Under the pieces are notes generated by a model. That model made no database searches and was not told the origin of the DNA. It saw only the letters and a list, made by a program, of their open reading frames with translations. The position numbers and the translations under genes were made by a program. From Akkermansia muciniphila (GTDB lineage Bacteria > Verrucomicrobiota > Verrucomicrobiia > Limisphaerales > UBA1100): a DNA stretch of 53,068 nucleotides. The stretch lies in contig CAMDOH010000008.1 of the NCBI GenBank assembly GCA_945903605.1, forward strand, positions 1 to 53,068, read 5' to 3'. Positions 15,897 through 25,095 of this stretch are shown here, piece by piece (the first letter of the stretch is position 1; each line of letters begins with the position of its first letter).

Positions 15897-17923
15897 AGCG
15901 AGTTCGCGCCGCGCCGCTTGTATCTTTTTGATTCTTGGTTTGCATCGCCCGCCTTTCCGTCTTCAAATAATCCTTTCAGCTGTTTGACTTGGTCACGCAG
16001 CAGCGCCGCTTTTTCGAATTCGAGATTGTTTGCCGCCTCAATCATCTCCGCTTCCAATTCGCGAATAGTTTCGGTCACATCGAATTTTGAGCCCGCATCA
16101 TGCAGCATCGATTCCGCCCGTTCCGATTTGACCTGATGCGATGAAAGCCGCTCTTCTATTGCTCGAATCACGCTTCGCGGAGTGATGTTGTTGGTTTTGT
16201 TGTAGGCAATCTGTGTTTCCCGGCGCTGTTTTGAGATGGCAAGGAACCGTTGGATGCTCTGAGTCAAGACATCGGCATACAAAATCACGGCACCATTCAA
16301 ATGACGCGATGCGCGCCCTGCAGATTGAATGAGGCTGGTGGTGGAGCGCAAATATCCTTCTTTATCGGCATCGAGAATGGCCACGAGCGAAACCTCGGGC
16401 AGATCCAGTCCTTCGCGCAGAAGGTTGATGCCAACGAGGACATCGAAGTCGCCTTGGCGCAACGAACGCAGAATTTCGACGCGTTCGAGTGCGCCGATCT
16501 CGCTGTGCAGGTATCGGACGTTGATGCCGATATCGCGCAAATAATCCGTCAACTCTTCTGCAGATCGTTTGGTGAGTGTGGTGACGAGTACGCGTTCTTT
16601 TCGCTCGATGCATTTGCGTGATTCCTCGATAAGATCATCGATCTGCCCTTTGAGTGGCTTCACCGTCACCGGCGGATCAATCAGTCCCGTGGGGCGCACG
16701 ACGAGTTCGGCAACTTTGCCGTTCGCCCAAACCAACTCTTTCGGTCCCGGCGTTGCGCTGGTGTAAATCGTTTGCGGCTGCAGATCTTGAAATTCAGTAA
16801 ACTTCAATGGTCGATTATCGAGTGCGCTGGGAAGGCGAAACCCGTGTTCCACCAGCACCGTTTTGCGAGAGCGATCACCTTCGTACATCGCGCCAATCTG
16901 CGGGACGCTGGCGTGAGATTCGTCGATGACCATCATGAAATCCTTTGGGAAGAAATCGATCAATGTTCCCGGACGCGAGCCAGCAGGTCGGCCGGCGATG
17001 TGCCGCGAATAATTTTCAATGCCGGAGCAATAGCCAAGCTCCTCCATCATCTCGAGGTCATAATCAGTGCGTTGCTTGATCCGTTGCGCTTCGAGCAACT
17101 TTCCGTCCATCTCAAACTGAGCCAATTGCTGGCCGAGTTCCACGCCGATAGACAGAATTGCGTTCTTCAGCTTGTTAGTGGAAGTGACAAATTGCTTGGC
17201 GGGAAAAATGGTCACCGATTCAATGGGTTCGGTTGCATTGCCCGTGAGCGGATCGAATCGACAGATGCGGTCAATCTCATCGCCGAAAAACTCCAGTCGC
17301 AATCCATCCTCGGTTTGCGCAGGGCGTAATTCAACCGTGTCACCCCGTACTCGGAATTGGCCGCGCTCAAAAGCGATGTCGTTGCGCGTGTATTGCAAAT
17401 CAATCAGTCGCAACAAGAGGTGGTCGCGTGAAATGGACATCCCGCGATTCACCGGTATCATCAGGCCTTCGTAATCTTCCTTGCTGCCGATCCCATAAAT
17501 GCACGAAACGCTTGCCACCACGATCACATCGCGCCGAGTGAGCAGGGAACCCATCGTTGAGAGGCGCATTCGCTCGATCTCCTCATTCACTGAAGAATCC
17601 TTTTCTATGAACGTATCGGTGCGCGGGATGTAGGCCTCGGGCTGGTAGTAATCGAAATAGCTGATGAAATATTCGACCGCATTGCGCGGGAAAAAACTTT
17701 TGAATTCGGAGTAGAGCTGGGCGGCGAGAGTTTTATTATGCGAGATGACCAGTGTGGGACGGTTCACTTGCGCGATGATATTCGCCACAGTGTAAGTCTT
17801 GCCGGAACCCGTCACCCCCATCATCACTTGATGCTTGATTCCATCGCGCAGTCCTTCGACCAGCTTTGCGATGGCCGCTGGCTGGTCGCCTGCGGGTTGA
17901 TAGGGCGAGACGAGCTCGAACAT
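15893..17923 (-). CDS. uvrB: excinuclease ABC subunit B
   Basis: This 676-residue nucleotide excision repair helicase-like subunit receives DNA from UvrA and recruits UvrC. It shows Walker A GVTGSGKT (36-43), the beta-hairpin region ISYFDYYQPEAYIPRTDTFI, VASVSCIYGIG, Walker B-type MVIDESHASVPQ, helicase motifs V and VI (INLLREGLDLPEVSL, IQSAGRASRHLNG), and a C-terminal UVR motif (IRELEAEMIEAANNLEFEKA) that binds UvrC. The length is normal. It is a single gene, convergent with YqgE (4-base overlap of stop codons) and divergent from hemW with an 85-base gap, where an SOS-type box was not recognisable by eye. Confidence 0.97.
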   Translation of the reverse strand: MFELVSPYQPAGDQPAAIAKLVEGLRDGIKHQVMMGVTGSGKTYTVANIIAQVNRPTLVISHNKTLAAQLYSEFKSFFPRNAVEYFISYFDYYQPEAYIPRTDTFIEKDSSVNEEIERMRLSTMGSLLTRRDVIVVASVSCIYGIGSKEDYEGLMIPVNRGMSISRDHLLLRLIDLQYTRNDIAFERGQFRVRGDTVELRPAQTEDGLRLEFFGDEIDRICRFDPLTGNATEPIESVTIFPAKQFVTSTNKLKNAILSIGVELGQQLAQFEMDGKLLEAQRIKQRTDYDLEMMEELGYCSGIENYSRHIAGRPAGSRPGTLIDFFPKDFMMVIDESHASVPQIGAMYEGDRSRKTVLVEHGFRLPSALDNRPLKFTEFQDLQPQTIYTSATPGPKELVWANGKVAELVVRPTGLIDPPVTVKPLKGQIDDLIEESRKCIERKERVLVTTLTKRSAEELTDYLRDIGINVRYLHSEIGALERVEILRSLRQGDFDVLVGINLLREGLDLPEVSLVAILDADKEGYLRSTTSLIQSAGRASRHLNGAVILYADVLTQSIQRFLAISKQRRETQIAYNKTNNITPRSVIRAIEERLSSHQVKSERAESMLHDAGSKFDVTETIRELEAEMIEAANNLEFEKAALLRDQVKQLKGLFEDGKAGDANQESKRYKRRGANSL

Positions 17924-18008
17924 CCAAAGACGTTACGGGCGTCATTGGCGCGGTGTCAACTTGGGCAAATGGATTGCCAACCTCGCCCGCTATGAGAGCC
18001 TCTTGGTG

Positions 18009-19172
18009 ATGGTTGCAATTTCTAATGAGCCGCTCCGAAGCCTGTATGTTCACGTGCCTTTCTGTGCGCACAAATGCGAGTACTGCGCCTTTTATTCCGC
18101 GCCACCGAGTGGCGATATCGTCAACCGCTACATCGCTGCGCTCGTTCGCGAATTCGAATTGGTTGCGCATGATCTGAAACCTCGGACGATTTTCTTCGGC
18201 GGCGGTACTCCTTCAATGCTCAACATGCGCCAGTGGGAATTGATCCTCACCGAGTTGGATCGATTCAATCTTCTTGGCGCTGCGGAATGGACCGTCGAGT
18301 GCAATCCCGCCACTGTCTCAGCCGACAAAGCCAAATTGCTTCGCGATTTCGGCGTGAATCGGATTTCGATGGGAGTGCAATCACTCGATGAGCGACTGCT
18401 TGAACGATTGGGGCGCATCCATTCGCGCGCGCAGGTTTTCAAATCGTACGACATTCTTCGTGCAGCAGGATTCGACAACGTGAACATCGATCTGATGTTT
18501 GCCATTCCAACACAGACGATGGAGATCTGGCGCGCAACATTGGCTGAAGCCGCCTCACTTGATAGCGAGCACCTCTCCTGTTACGAGGTCATCTACGAAG
18601 AAGACACGCCGCTTTACGCGCAGCTCAAAGCGGGCGAATTTGATGTGGATGAAGATCTCGCCTGCGCGATGTACGATGAATTGACCGCGTTTGCCGGCGA
18701 GCGCAATTACCAGCAGTACGAGGTGGCGAATTTCGCAAAACACAAAGGGACTGCTGCGAGCGACATTCCGGATCGCGCCTGCCGACATAACGTGAATTAT
18801 TGGCGCGGCGGCTCGTATCACGGCGTTGGCCCGAGTGCCACCGGCTATGTGCGAGGAGTGCGCACGAAGAACTGGGCAAACACACAAATCTATTGCGAGC
18901 AGTTGGAGAAAGGTGTTCGTGCCATCGAATCGCGCGAAGAACTGCCTCCACGCCGACGCGCGGGAGAGACAGCTGCTTTCGGACTGCGAATGAATTCGGG
19001 CTGGCCTTATGCGGACTTTCGAGAAGCGACTGGATTTGACCTGCGGACCGAGTGGCCGCGAGAAATGGATTCGCTGATCGCGCGTGGTTGGGCTCAGGAA
19101 ACGCAGAACCAATTCAAACTGTCCGAACGCGGCTTGCGCTTTGCCGATTCCGCAGCTGAAATGTTTTTATGA
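18009..19172 (+). CDS. hemW: HemW-like radical SAM protein (heme chaperone / CPO-like)
   Basis: This 387-residue radical SAM protein has the cluster motif HVPFCAHKCEYCAF (Cys19, Cys23, Cys26, with Cys-x3-Cys-x2-Cys and a following Phe typical of HemW). Next come FFGGGTPSML, TVECNPATVS, RISMGVQSLDERLL, VNIDLMFAIPTQT and the C-terminal HemW extension, with the NYWRGGSYHGVGPSATGYV segment. HemW proteins bind heme and insert it into cytochromes; they were formerly annotated as oxygen-independent coproporphyrinogen oxidase. ATG at 18009 is used; the frame extends upstream to a TTG at 17961. Its TGA overlaps the ATG of the next gene (ATGA, 19169-19172). Confidence 0.93.
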   Translation: MVAISNEPLRSLYVHVPFCAHKCEYCAFYSAPPSGDIVNRYIAALVREFELVAHDLKPRTIFFGGGTPSMLNMRQWELILTELDRFNLLGAAEWTVECNPATVSADKAKLLRDFGVNRISMGVQSLDERLLERLGRIHSRAQVFKSYDILRAAGFDNVNIDLMFAIPTQTMEIWRATLAEAASLDSEHLSCYEVIYEEDTPLYAQLKAGEFDVDEDLACAMYDELTAFAGERNYQQYEVANFAKHKGTAASDIPDRACRHNVNYWRGGSYHGVGPSATGYVRGVRTKNWANTQIYCEQLEKGVRAIESREELPPRRRAGETAAFGLRMNSGWPYADFREATGFDLRTEWPREMDSLIARGWAQETQNQFKLSERGLRFADSAAEMFL

Positions 19173-20281
19173 GAGCCCAACAGCGACGAATCCTCGCCAT
19201 TGCTTTGGCAGGTGCGATGACTGTGTCAACCGTATCAGCCGTCATGGCTGCGGAGGCCCCGGCGAAACTGCATGTCAAATTTCCAGACGCACGGCTGACC
19301 ATCAGCGGGCTTCCGTGGTTCGATGAAGAGAAGCCCGAGTTGCGCCGCTTGCCGACGCGAATGAAGGAATTGTTTCGTCCGCCGGTTTGGGCACTGGCTC
19401 AGAACCCCAGCGGAGGTCGTATTCGGTTTCGTACGGATTCAGGAGTCGTTGGAATCGCGGCGAAGAATCCCGACGCATCTTCAATGCATCACATGACGAA
19501 GATTGGACAGAGCGGTTTTGATTTGTATGTGGGCAATGATTATCTCGGCAGTGCGGCGCCAGACAAAGATGGCCGCATCGTGAAGGAATGGGCACTGGGC
19601 GAAGCGGGAATGATGCGTGACATCACGATTTATTTACCATTGTACAAGAACGTGACGGTGGAAGAACTCACGTTTGATTCGAAGGTAAAATTCGAGCCAG
19701 CCAAGCCATTCGCGGTCAAAAAACCCGTGGTCTATTATGGGTCGAGCATCACGCAGGGAGGCTGCGCGTCGAATCCGGGGATGAGCTACCAGGCCATTCT
19801 CGGTCGCATGACAGGATCGGATTTTGTGAACCTCGGTTTCAGCGGCAATGGACTTGGAGATGCTCCTGTGGCACTCGCGATGACGGAGATAGACGCGTCA
19901 TGTTACGTGCTGGATTACTGGGGAAATCCGACAGCGTCGCAATACATGGCGACGTTGCCTGGGTTCACAGATCTCCTGCGCAAGAAATATCCCAAAGTGC
20001 CGATTATCATTCCCGGTCCATTTTATTTCTCAGCCGAATCACTCGGTGGCGATGTGGCCAGAACGCAAATGGAGAAACGCAAGATCGCGCGCGACTTTGT
20101 CGAGAAGCGCCAGAAGGACGGAGACCTGTTCATCTCATATGTGGATGGGCTTGAACTGCTCTCGCGTGAACAGACCGGTGGCCTTGTTGACGGGGTTCAT
20201 TGCAACTCGCTCGGATTTCATTTTATTGCACGCGGACTGGATCCCCATCTCCGTCGCGCCCTCGGCCTGCCGTCGAAATAA
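19169..20281 (+). CDS. exported SGNH/GDSL hydrolase with N-terminal GxDLY domain
   Basis: This is a 370-residue secreted esterase. A Sec signal (basic MRAQQRR, hydrophobic core, cleavage near AVMA) leads to an N-terminal jelly-roll-like domain with the GFDLY motif (about 116-120), which names the GxDLY domain family. The SGNH domain has YYGSSITQGG (nucleophile Ser193), LGFSGNG, LDYWGNPT and DGVHCNSLGFHFIA (catalytic Asp340/His343). Homologues deacylate polysaccharides or related esters in carbohydrate-degrading bacteria; the substrate here is unknown. It overlaps hemW by an ATGA, which is odd for two unrelated functions. Confidence 0.88.
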   Translation: MRAQQRRILAIALAGAMTVSTVSAVMAAEAPAKLHVKFPDARLTISGLPWFDEEKPELRRLPTRMKELFRPPVWALAQNPSGGRIRFRTDSGVVGIAAKNPDASSMHHMTKIGQSGFDLYVGNDYLGSAAPDKDGRIVKEWALGEAGMMRDITIYLPLYKNVTVEELTFDSKVKFEPAKPFAVKKPVVYYGSSITQGGCASNPGMSYQAILGRMTGSDFVNLGFSGNGLGDAPVALAMTEIDASCYVLDYWGNPTASQYMATLPGFTDLLRKKYPKVPIIIPGPFYFSAESLGGDVARTQMEKRKIARDFVEKRQKDGDLFISYVDGLELLSREQTGGLVDGVHCNSLGFHFIARGLDPHLRRALGLPSK

Positions 20282-20325
20282 GATTGGCATTCGCCAGCGC
20301 ACTCCGTGATTATCCGGCTTCATTT

Positions 20326-21462
20326 ATGAGTCAAGTGACCGTTCCAATTCAAATCGCCGACCCGATCAATGCACAGATTCTCGCTGTGTCCGAGGATCAG
20401 GTGCAGGGATTTCAGCGCGAGCCTCTCCACGAGATCGCGCGGCTTTCTGGAGTGAATCTTGAGTTGGTGATCGAGCGCATCACCGAGATGTTGCGAGCGG
20501 GGACGATTCGTCGTGTTCGTCAAACATTACTGGCGACGAACCTTGCGCAAGGTGCCTTGGTGGCGTGGGAAGTTTCACAGGAACGACTGGATGCCGCGTT
20601 CGACTACATGTTCAAGACAGACCCTTTTTCGGGTCATGTGGTCACTCGCTCAACCGATGTGGCCTCGCCCGGTTCGGCCTACAAACTTTGGACCACGCTC
20701 AAAGTGCCTCAGGGGTATTCGATGCCCAAGCATTGCGAATATCTCGCGAATCAGACGGGCGCATCCAAGTTCATTCTATTGCCGGCAAAAAAACTATTTG
20801 CCCTTGGAGTCGGGCACGTGCGCCGCAAAGGAATGGAATTTGGCAGCCGATCTGATGGGCCAGCCGTTATACAGGATGTCAGTATGACATCGTTGAACGA
20901 ACTGGAGTGGCGTGTTCTCACAGCCATCAAGCGCGAATTCAAGCCGGAGGAGTTGGTGAGTAATATTTGGGATGCACGCGCATTGGAGGCCGCTGTGCCG
21001 TTGTCGACTTTCTTCGAGGTGGCCGAAGATTTGAATCGCCGCCGCGTGATTGGCCGTTTCTCGACTTTCCTCGAACACGTGAAGCAATTGAGCACCGGAG
21101 AGCACGTCACGCGTTACAACGCCCTCTTTCACTGGGCTGTGCCAACGGGACGAGAGATCGATGCTGGCTGCGAGGTTGGTCGACACCACATCATGACTCA
21201 TGCTTATTGGCGCGAAGGCGGTCCTGAGTTTCGCAATGTCAACGTCATGGGTGTCGCGCACGGAACGGAAAAAGCAACAGTGCTGGGACACAAAGCGGCA
21301 ATCGATGAGCACCTGAAAGAGGCAGGAATTGATATTTCCTACACAAATGTTTTTTGGGGCGGTCGCAGTGAAATCAAGCCGAGCGAAATCTCGCCATTTG
21401 TCTATCGTCATTGGTGCGAGATGAACGGCATCAATCCTGACGACATGAAGGTCGTGGGTTGA
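20326..21462 (+). CDS. two-unit Lrp/AsnC-type protein resembling fused siroheme decarboxylase subunits AhbA/AhbB
   Basis: This 378-residue protein contains two similar halves. Half one (about 15-165) has a helix-turn-helix-like FQREPLHEIARLSGVNLELV with TIRRVRQTLL, followed by an RAM-like domain (GHVVTRSTDVASPGSAYKLW). Half two (about 185-375) repeats the pattern: LNELEWRVLTAIKREFKPEE, a divergent HTH, then RHHIMTHAYWREGGPEFRNV and NVMGVAHG. The HxMTHAYWR...NVMGVAHG stretch resembles the siroheme-decarboxylase signature in which a His/Tyr/Arg loop contacts the tetrapyrrole. AhbA and AhbB are normally separate proteins; here both would be fused. Function is inferred and could instead be regulatory. 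It is 44 bases after the SGNH gene and near hemW. Confidence 0.6.
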   Translation: MSQVTVPIQIADPINAQILAVSEDQVQGFQREPLHEIARLSGVNLELVIERITEMLRAGTIRRVRQTLLATNLAQGALVAWEVSQERLDAAFDYMFKTDPFSGHVVTRSTDVASPGSAYKLWTTLKVPQGYSMPKHCEYLANQTGASKFILLPAKKLFALGVGHVRRKGMEFGSRSDGPAVIQDVSMTSLNELEWRVLTAIKREFKPEELVSNIWDARALEAAVPLSTFFEVAEDLNRRRVIGRFSTFLEHVKQLSTGEHVTRYNALFHWAVPTGREIDAGCEVGRHHIMTHAYWREGGPEFRNVNVMGVAHGTEKATVLGHKAAIDEHLKEAGIDISYTNVFWGGRSEIKPSEISPFVYRHWCEMNGINPDDMKVVG

Positions 21463-21543
21463 TCTTTCCTGCAAGGCTCATCGACGTTGACTCTTCGAGC
21501 GGCTTTGCTACGTTTTCGCGCCGGTTTTTTCGGCAACAATTTT

Positions 21544-24291
21544 ATGACCAACAAAAAGTCCGCTAAATACGTTTACACATGGGGCAACAAGAAGGCTGAT
21601 GGCGATGGCTCGATGAAGCCGCTCCTCGGCGGCAAGGGCGCGAATCTTGCCGAGATGACGCGCATCGGTCTGCCCGTGCCCCCGGGATTCACCATCACCA
21701 CGGATGTCTGCACTTATTTCTACGCGAACAAGCGCACGTATCCCAAGCTGCTACAGTCGCAGATGGAGGCGGGCGTCTCGAACATGGAGAAGATCATGGG
21801 AACGAAGTTTGGCGCGACGTCCGGAATGCCACTACTGGTCGCCGTCCGATCGGGCGCGCGCGATTCGATGCCGGGCATGATGGACACCATTCTCAATCTC
21901 GGTCTGAACGATGAGAGCGTTGTCGCGCTCGTGAACGCGACGAAGAACGAACGATTCGCGTGGGATTGCTATCGTCGTTTCATCCAGATGTATGGCGACG
22001 TGGTGTTGGGCGTGCAGAAGCGCGAGGGTGAAGATCACGAACCTTTCGAGACGATCATCGAGAGTTTCAAGCACGAGAAATATCACAAGGACATTGTGGA
22101 CAGCGATCTCACGCCCGGGGATCAGCAGGAACTCGTGAAGCGTTTCAAGGCGCTCGTGAAGGAACGCACGGGCAAAGTGTTTCCGAATGATCCGTGGGAT
22201 CAGCTTCGCGGCGCAGCGGGTGCCGTGTTCAGTTCGTGGATGAATGACCGCGCGATTGTCTATCGCCGCAAATACAACATCCCCACCGAATGGGGCACGG
22301 CCGTCAATGTGCAGGCGATGGTGTTTGGCAACACGGGTACGACATCCGGTTCGGGCGTAGCCTTCACCCGCAATCCGGCCAATGGCGCGAATGAATTTTA
22401 CGGCGAGTTCCTCATCAACGCGCAGGGCGAGGATGTCGTCGCCGGCGTGCGCACGCCCGAGCCGGTGATCAAGCTCAAGGCGCAAATGCCCAAGAGCTAT
22501 GCCGAGTTGCTTGCTGTACGCAAAACCTTGGAGAAACATTTCAAGGACGTGCAGGACATCGAATTCACCGTGCAGGAAGGCAAACTTTTCATGCTCCAGA
22601 CGCGCAATGGCAAGCGGACCGCCGCCGCCGCGCTCAAGATTTCGATGGACATGTTCAAGGAGAAACTCATCGATGCCGAGACTGCGGTGCTGCGCAATCC
22701 AGCCGATCAGCTCGATCAACTGCTCGCGCCCATCTTCGATCTCGCAGAGGTGAAGAAGGGCAAGATCATCGCCACCGGCCTGCCCGCAGGTCCCGGAGCG
22801 GCTTCAGGCAAAATCTATTTGAACGCCGAGCGTGCCGTTCAAGCTGCGGACAAGGGCGAGAAAGTGCTGCTCGTTCGGCTCGAAACTTCGCCCGAAGATT
22901 TGCGCGGCATGATCGCCGCCGAGGGCATTCTTACCGCGCGCGGCGGCGTGAGTTCGCATGCCGCACTCGTTGCCCGGCAGATGGGCAAGGTCTGCATCTG
23001 CGGCGCAGCGGCGCTGGAGATCAATTACGAAAAGAAAACCGTAACGGTCGCGGGCCAGACTTTTGCCGAGGGCGATTTCCTTTCCATCGACGGCACGGCC
23101 GGCACCGTTTATGCGGGCCAGATCAAAACGGCTCCGGCAGAAATCATCTCCGGCACGCTGCATGGCGACAAGGCCGCGAGGGCTACAGAGAAATTCAAGA
23201 GCTTCAACCAGCTCATGAAATGGTGCGGCCAATTCAGCCGACTGCAAGTCCGTACCAACGCTGATAATCCGGAGCAGACGCGCAACGCCGTGGCATTCGG
23301 CGCGACGGGCATCGGACTCACCCGCACCGAGCACATGTTTTTTGAGGGCGACCGCATCGATGCGATGCGCGAGATGATTCTCGCCGAGTCCACCACCGAC
23401 CGCGAAACGGCGCTGGCAAAGTTGCTCCCGTATCAGCGCGATGATTTCCACGGCATTTTCAAGGCGCTTGAAGGTCATCCAGCCACGATCCGTTTTCTTG
23501 ATCCGCCGTTGCATGAGTTTTTGCCGCACTCGCAAGATCAGCAGCAGGCACTGGCGAAAAAGCTCGGCATCTCGGTGGCCAAGATCGAAGCCCGCGTGCG
23601 CGAGCTGCACGAGTTTAATCCGATGCTCGGATTCCGTGGCTGCCGTCTCGGTATCAAGTATCCGGAGATCACGCGTATGCAGGCCCGCGCCGTGTTCGAG
23701 GCTGCCGCCAAGTGCATCAAACAAAAAATCAAGTGCAAGCCCGAGATCATGATTCCGCTCGTCGGTTTCAAGAAGGAACTCGATCTGCAAGTGGCCATCG
23801 TTCACGAGACGGCGAAGCTCGTGGAGACCGAGTTAAAAGTGAAACTCAGCTACAGCGTCGGCACGATGATTGAAGTCCCTCGCGGCGCGCTCACGGCCAA
23901 TGAGATTGCCGAGACGGCCGAGTTCTTCAGCTTCGGCACCAACGATCTCACGCAGATGGCGATGGGTATGAGCCGCGATGATTCCGGTTCGTTTCTCGCG
24001 CCCTATCAGGAAGCCGAGATCATGAAGAAGAATCCCTTCGCTTCGATTGATCAGACAGGCGTGGGTCAGCTCATGGAAATTGCCATCGCGAAGGGCAACC
24101 AGACGCGCCCCGGCATCAAGCTGGGCATTTGCGGCGAACACGGCGGCGATCCCGAGAGTGTGAAATATTGCCACCGCATCGGCCTCACGTATGTGAGCTG
24201 CTCGCCGTTCCGCGTGCCTGTCGCCCGCCTCGCCGCCGCGCAAGCCGCCATCGAGGAAAAGCGCAAAGCCAAAACCGCAAAACGGAAATAG
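21544..24291 (+). CDS. ppdK: pyruvate, phosphate dikinase
   Basis: This 915-residue enzyme interconverts pyruvate + ATP + Pi and phosphoenolpyruvate + AMP + PPi. The order is an N-terminal ATP-grasp ([42 protein letters not shown]), the swivelling phosphohistidine domain ([20 protein letters not shown]) and a C-terminal PEP/pyruvate barrel. The barrel shows [32 protein letters not shown] split as FHGIFKAL and [34 protein letters not shown] and [13 protein letters not shown]. All key motifs are intact. ATG at 21544 is chosen; the frame extends to 21487 without homology. Codon third positions are much richer in G/C than in flanking genes, consistent with high expression. A strong terminator follows. 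Confidence 0.97.
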   Translation: MTNKKSAKYVYTWGNKKADGDGSMKPLLGGKGANLAEMTRIGLPVPPGFTITTDVCTYFYANKRTYPKLLQSQMEAGVSNMEKIMGTKFGATSGMPLLVAVRSGARDSMPGMMDTILNLGLNDESVVALVNATKNERFAWDCYRRFIQMYGDVVLGVQKREGEDHEPFETIIESFKHEKYHKDIVDSDLTPGDQQELVKRFKALVKERTGKVFPNDPWDQLRGAAGAVFSSWMNDRAIVYRRKYNIPTEWGTAVNVQAMVFGNTGTTSGSGVAFTRNPANGANEFYGEFLINAQGEDVVAGVRTPEPVIKLKAQMPKSYAELLAVRKTLEKHFKDVQDIEFTVQEGKLFMLQTRNGKRTAAAALKISMDMFKEKLIDAETAVLRNPADQLDQLLAPIFDLAEVKKGKIIATGLPAGPGAASGKIYLNAERAVQAADKGEKVLLVRLETSPEDLRGMIAAEGILTARGGVSSHAALVARQMGKVCICGAAALEINYEKKTVTVAGQTFAEGDFLSIDGTAGTVYAGQIKTAPAEIISGTLHGDKAARATEKFKSFNQLMKWCGQFSRLQVRTNADNPEQTRNAVAFGATGIGLTRTEHMFFEGDRIDAMREMILAESTTDRETALAKLLPYQRDDFHGIFKALEGHPATIRFLDPPLHEFLPHSQDQQQALAKKLGISVAKIEARVRELHEFNPMLGFRGCRLGIKYPEITRMQARAVFEAAAKCIKQKIKCKPEIMIPLVGFKKELDLQVAIVHETAKLVETELKVKLSYSVGTMIEVPRGALTANEIAETAEFFSFGTNDLTQMAMGMSRDDSGSFLAPYQEAEIMKKNPFASIDQTGVGQLMEIAIAKGNQTRPGIKLGICGEHGGDPESVKYCHRIGLTYVSCSPFRVPVARLAAAQAAIEEKRKAKTAKRK

Positions 24292-24309
24292 CGCGCCACA
24301 GAATCAAGA

Positions 24310-24341
24310 AAGCCGCTGCGAGTTATTGCAGCGGCTTTTTG
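24310..24341 (+). terminator. Rho-independent terminator after ppdK
   Basis: A perfect 10-base-pair stem AAGCCGCTGC (24310-24319) / GCAGCGGCTT (24328-24337) with an 8-base loop is followed by a T-run (TTTTTGTTTT). It lies 18 bases after the ppdK stop and before the next same-strand gene. Confidence 0.93.
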
Positions 24342-24414
24342 TTTTCACTGAAATCAGTACGGATCCGTGCGCTGTGGATTGCAATTTTGTTTCGGGGCGT
24401 GATGATTGAGTGAA

Positions 24415-25053
24415 ATGAGTGCCGGCAAAAAACGGGTGGGGTCAGCGGGGGAACACGCGCTGCAATCGCGCTGCGGCACGACGCAACGGGCGCAGGCTTT
24501 TTACGAGCAGCAGATGCGCGACCGGCTCAATCCAGCGATGCGAAAGTTTTTGGCGCGAATGGAATTGATGTTCGTCTCCACCGCCGATGCTCACGGCGAA
24601 TGTGATTGTTCCGTACGCGCGGGGCAACCGGGCTTTGTCTGCGTGCTGGATGAGCGGACGCTTGCCTATCCCGAATATCGCGGCAATGGAGTGATGGCCA
24701 GCCTGGGCAACATTACCGAGAATGGCCACGTGGGACTGCTCTTCGTGGATTTCCTGCGCAGCACGGTGGGCATGCACATCAATGGCCGCGCGCACGTGGT
24801 GGAGAATGAGGACTTGCTGCGTCGCCCGAAGCTGCCTGCCAAAGTGCGCGAGGCGATTGCCAAAGAAAGTCCGCGTGCGGATTCGTGTGCCGAACCGTCT
24901 GCGGAGCGTTGGGTGGTGGTGGAGATTATAGAAGCGTATATTCACTGCTCCAAACATCTGCCGCGATTTCAGAAGGTTTCAAAAACCATCCACTGGGGCA
25001 CGGATAGCAAGCGTCACAAAGGCGGCGACTTCTTTCATGTGAAGGCGACTTAG
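24415..25053 (+). CDS. pyridoxamine 5'-phosphate oxidase-like flavin/F420-type split-barrel protein
   Basis: This 212-residue protein fits the PNPOx-like split-barrel fold: RMELMFVSTADAHGECDCSVRAGQPGFVCVL, then TLAYPEYRGNGVMASLGNI, HVGLLFVDFLRSTVGMHINGRA and a C-terminal VVVEIIEAYIHCSKHLPRF. The layout matches the group annotated as pyridoxamine 5'-phosphate oxidase family FMN-binding proteins, in which substrates are mostly unknown. The conserved CSKHLP-type tail and the DCSVRAGQPGF nucleotide-phosphate loop are the strongest marks. True PdxH activity is not supported by the sequence. ATG at 24415 is chosen over the TTG at 24406. It is isolated from ppdK by a terminator and convergent with the DUF1501 gene. 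Confidence 0.78.
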   Translation: MSAGKKRVGSAGEHALQSRCGTTQRAQAFYEQQMRDRLNPAMRKFLARMELMFVSTADAHGECDCSVRAGQPGFVCVLDERTLAYPEYRGNGVMASLGNITENGHVGLLFVDFLRSTVGMHINGRAHVVENEDLLRRPKLPAKVREAIAKESPRADSCAEPSAERWVVVEIIEAYIHCSKHLPRFQKVSKTIHWGTDSKRHKGGDFFHVKAT

Positions 25054-25095
25054 TTCAGGAACCTTGTCAGCCGTGAATTCCACGGCATCGTTGGT

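Noticed and set aside
22804-23805. 333-codon open frame antisense to ppdK (and a 295-codon one at 21832-22719)
   Set aside because: These lie exactly opposite a firmly identified dikinase with strong G/C third positions, which opens antisense frames. The translations show no domain and are rich in Arg/His/Leu.
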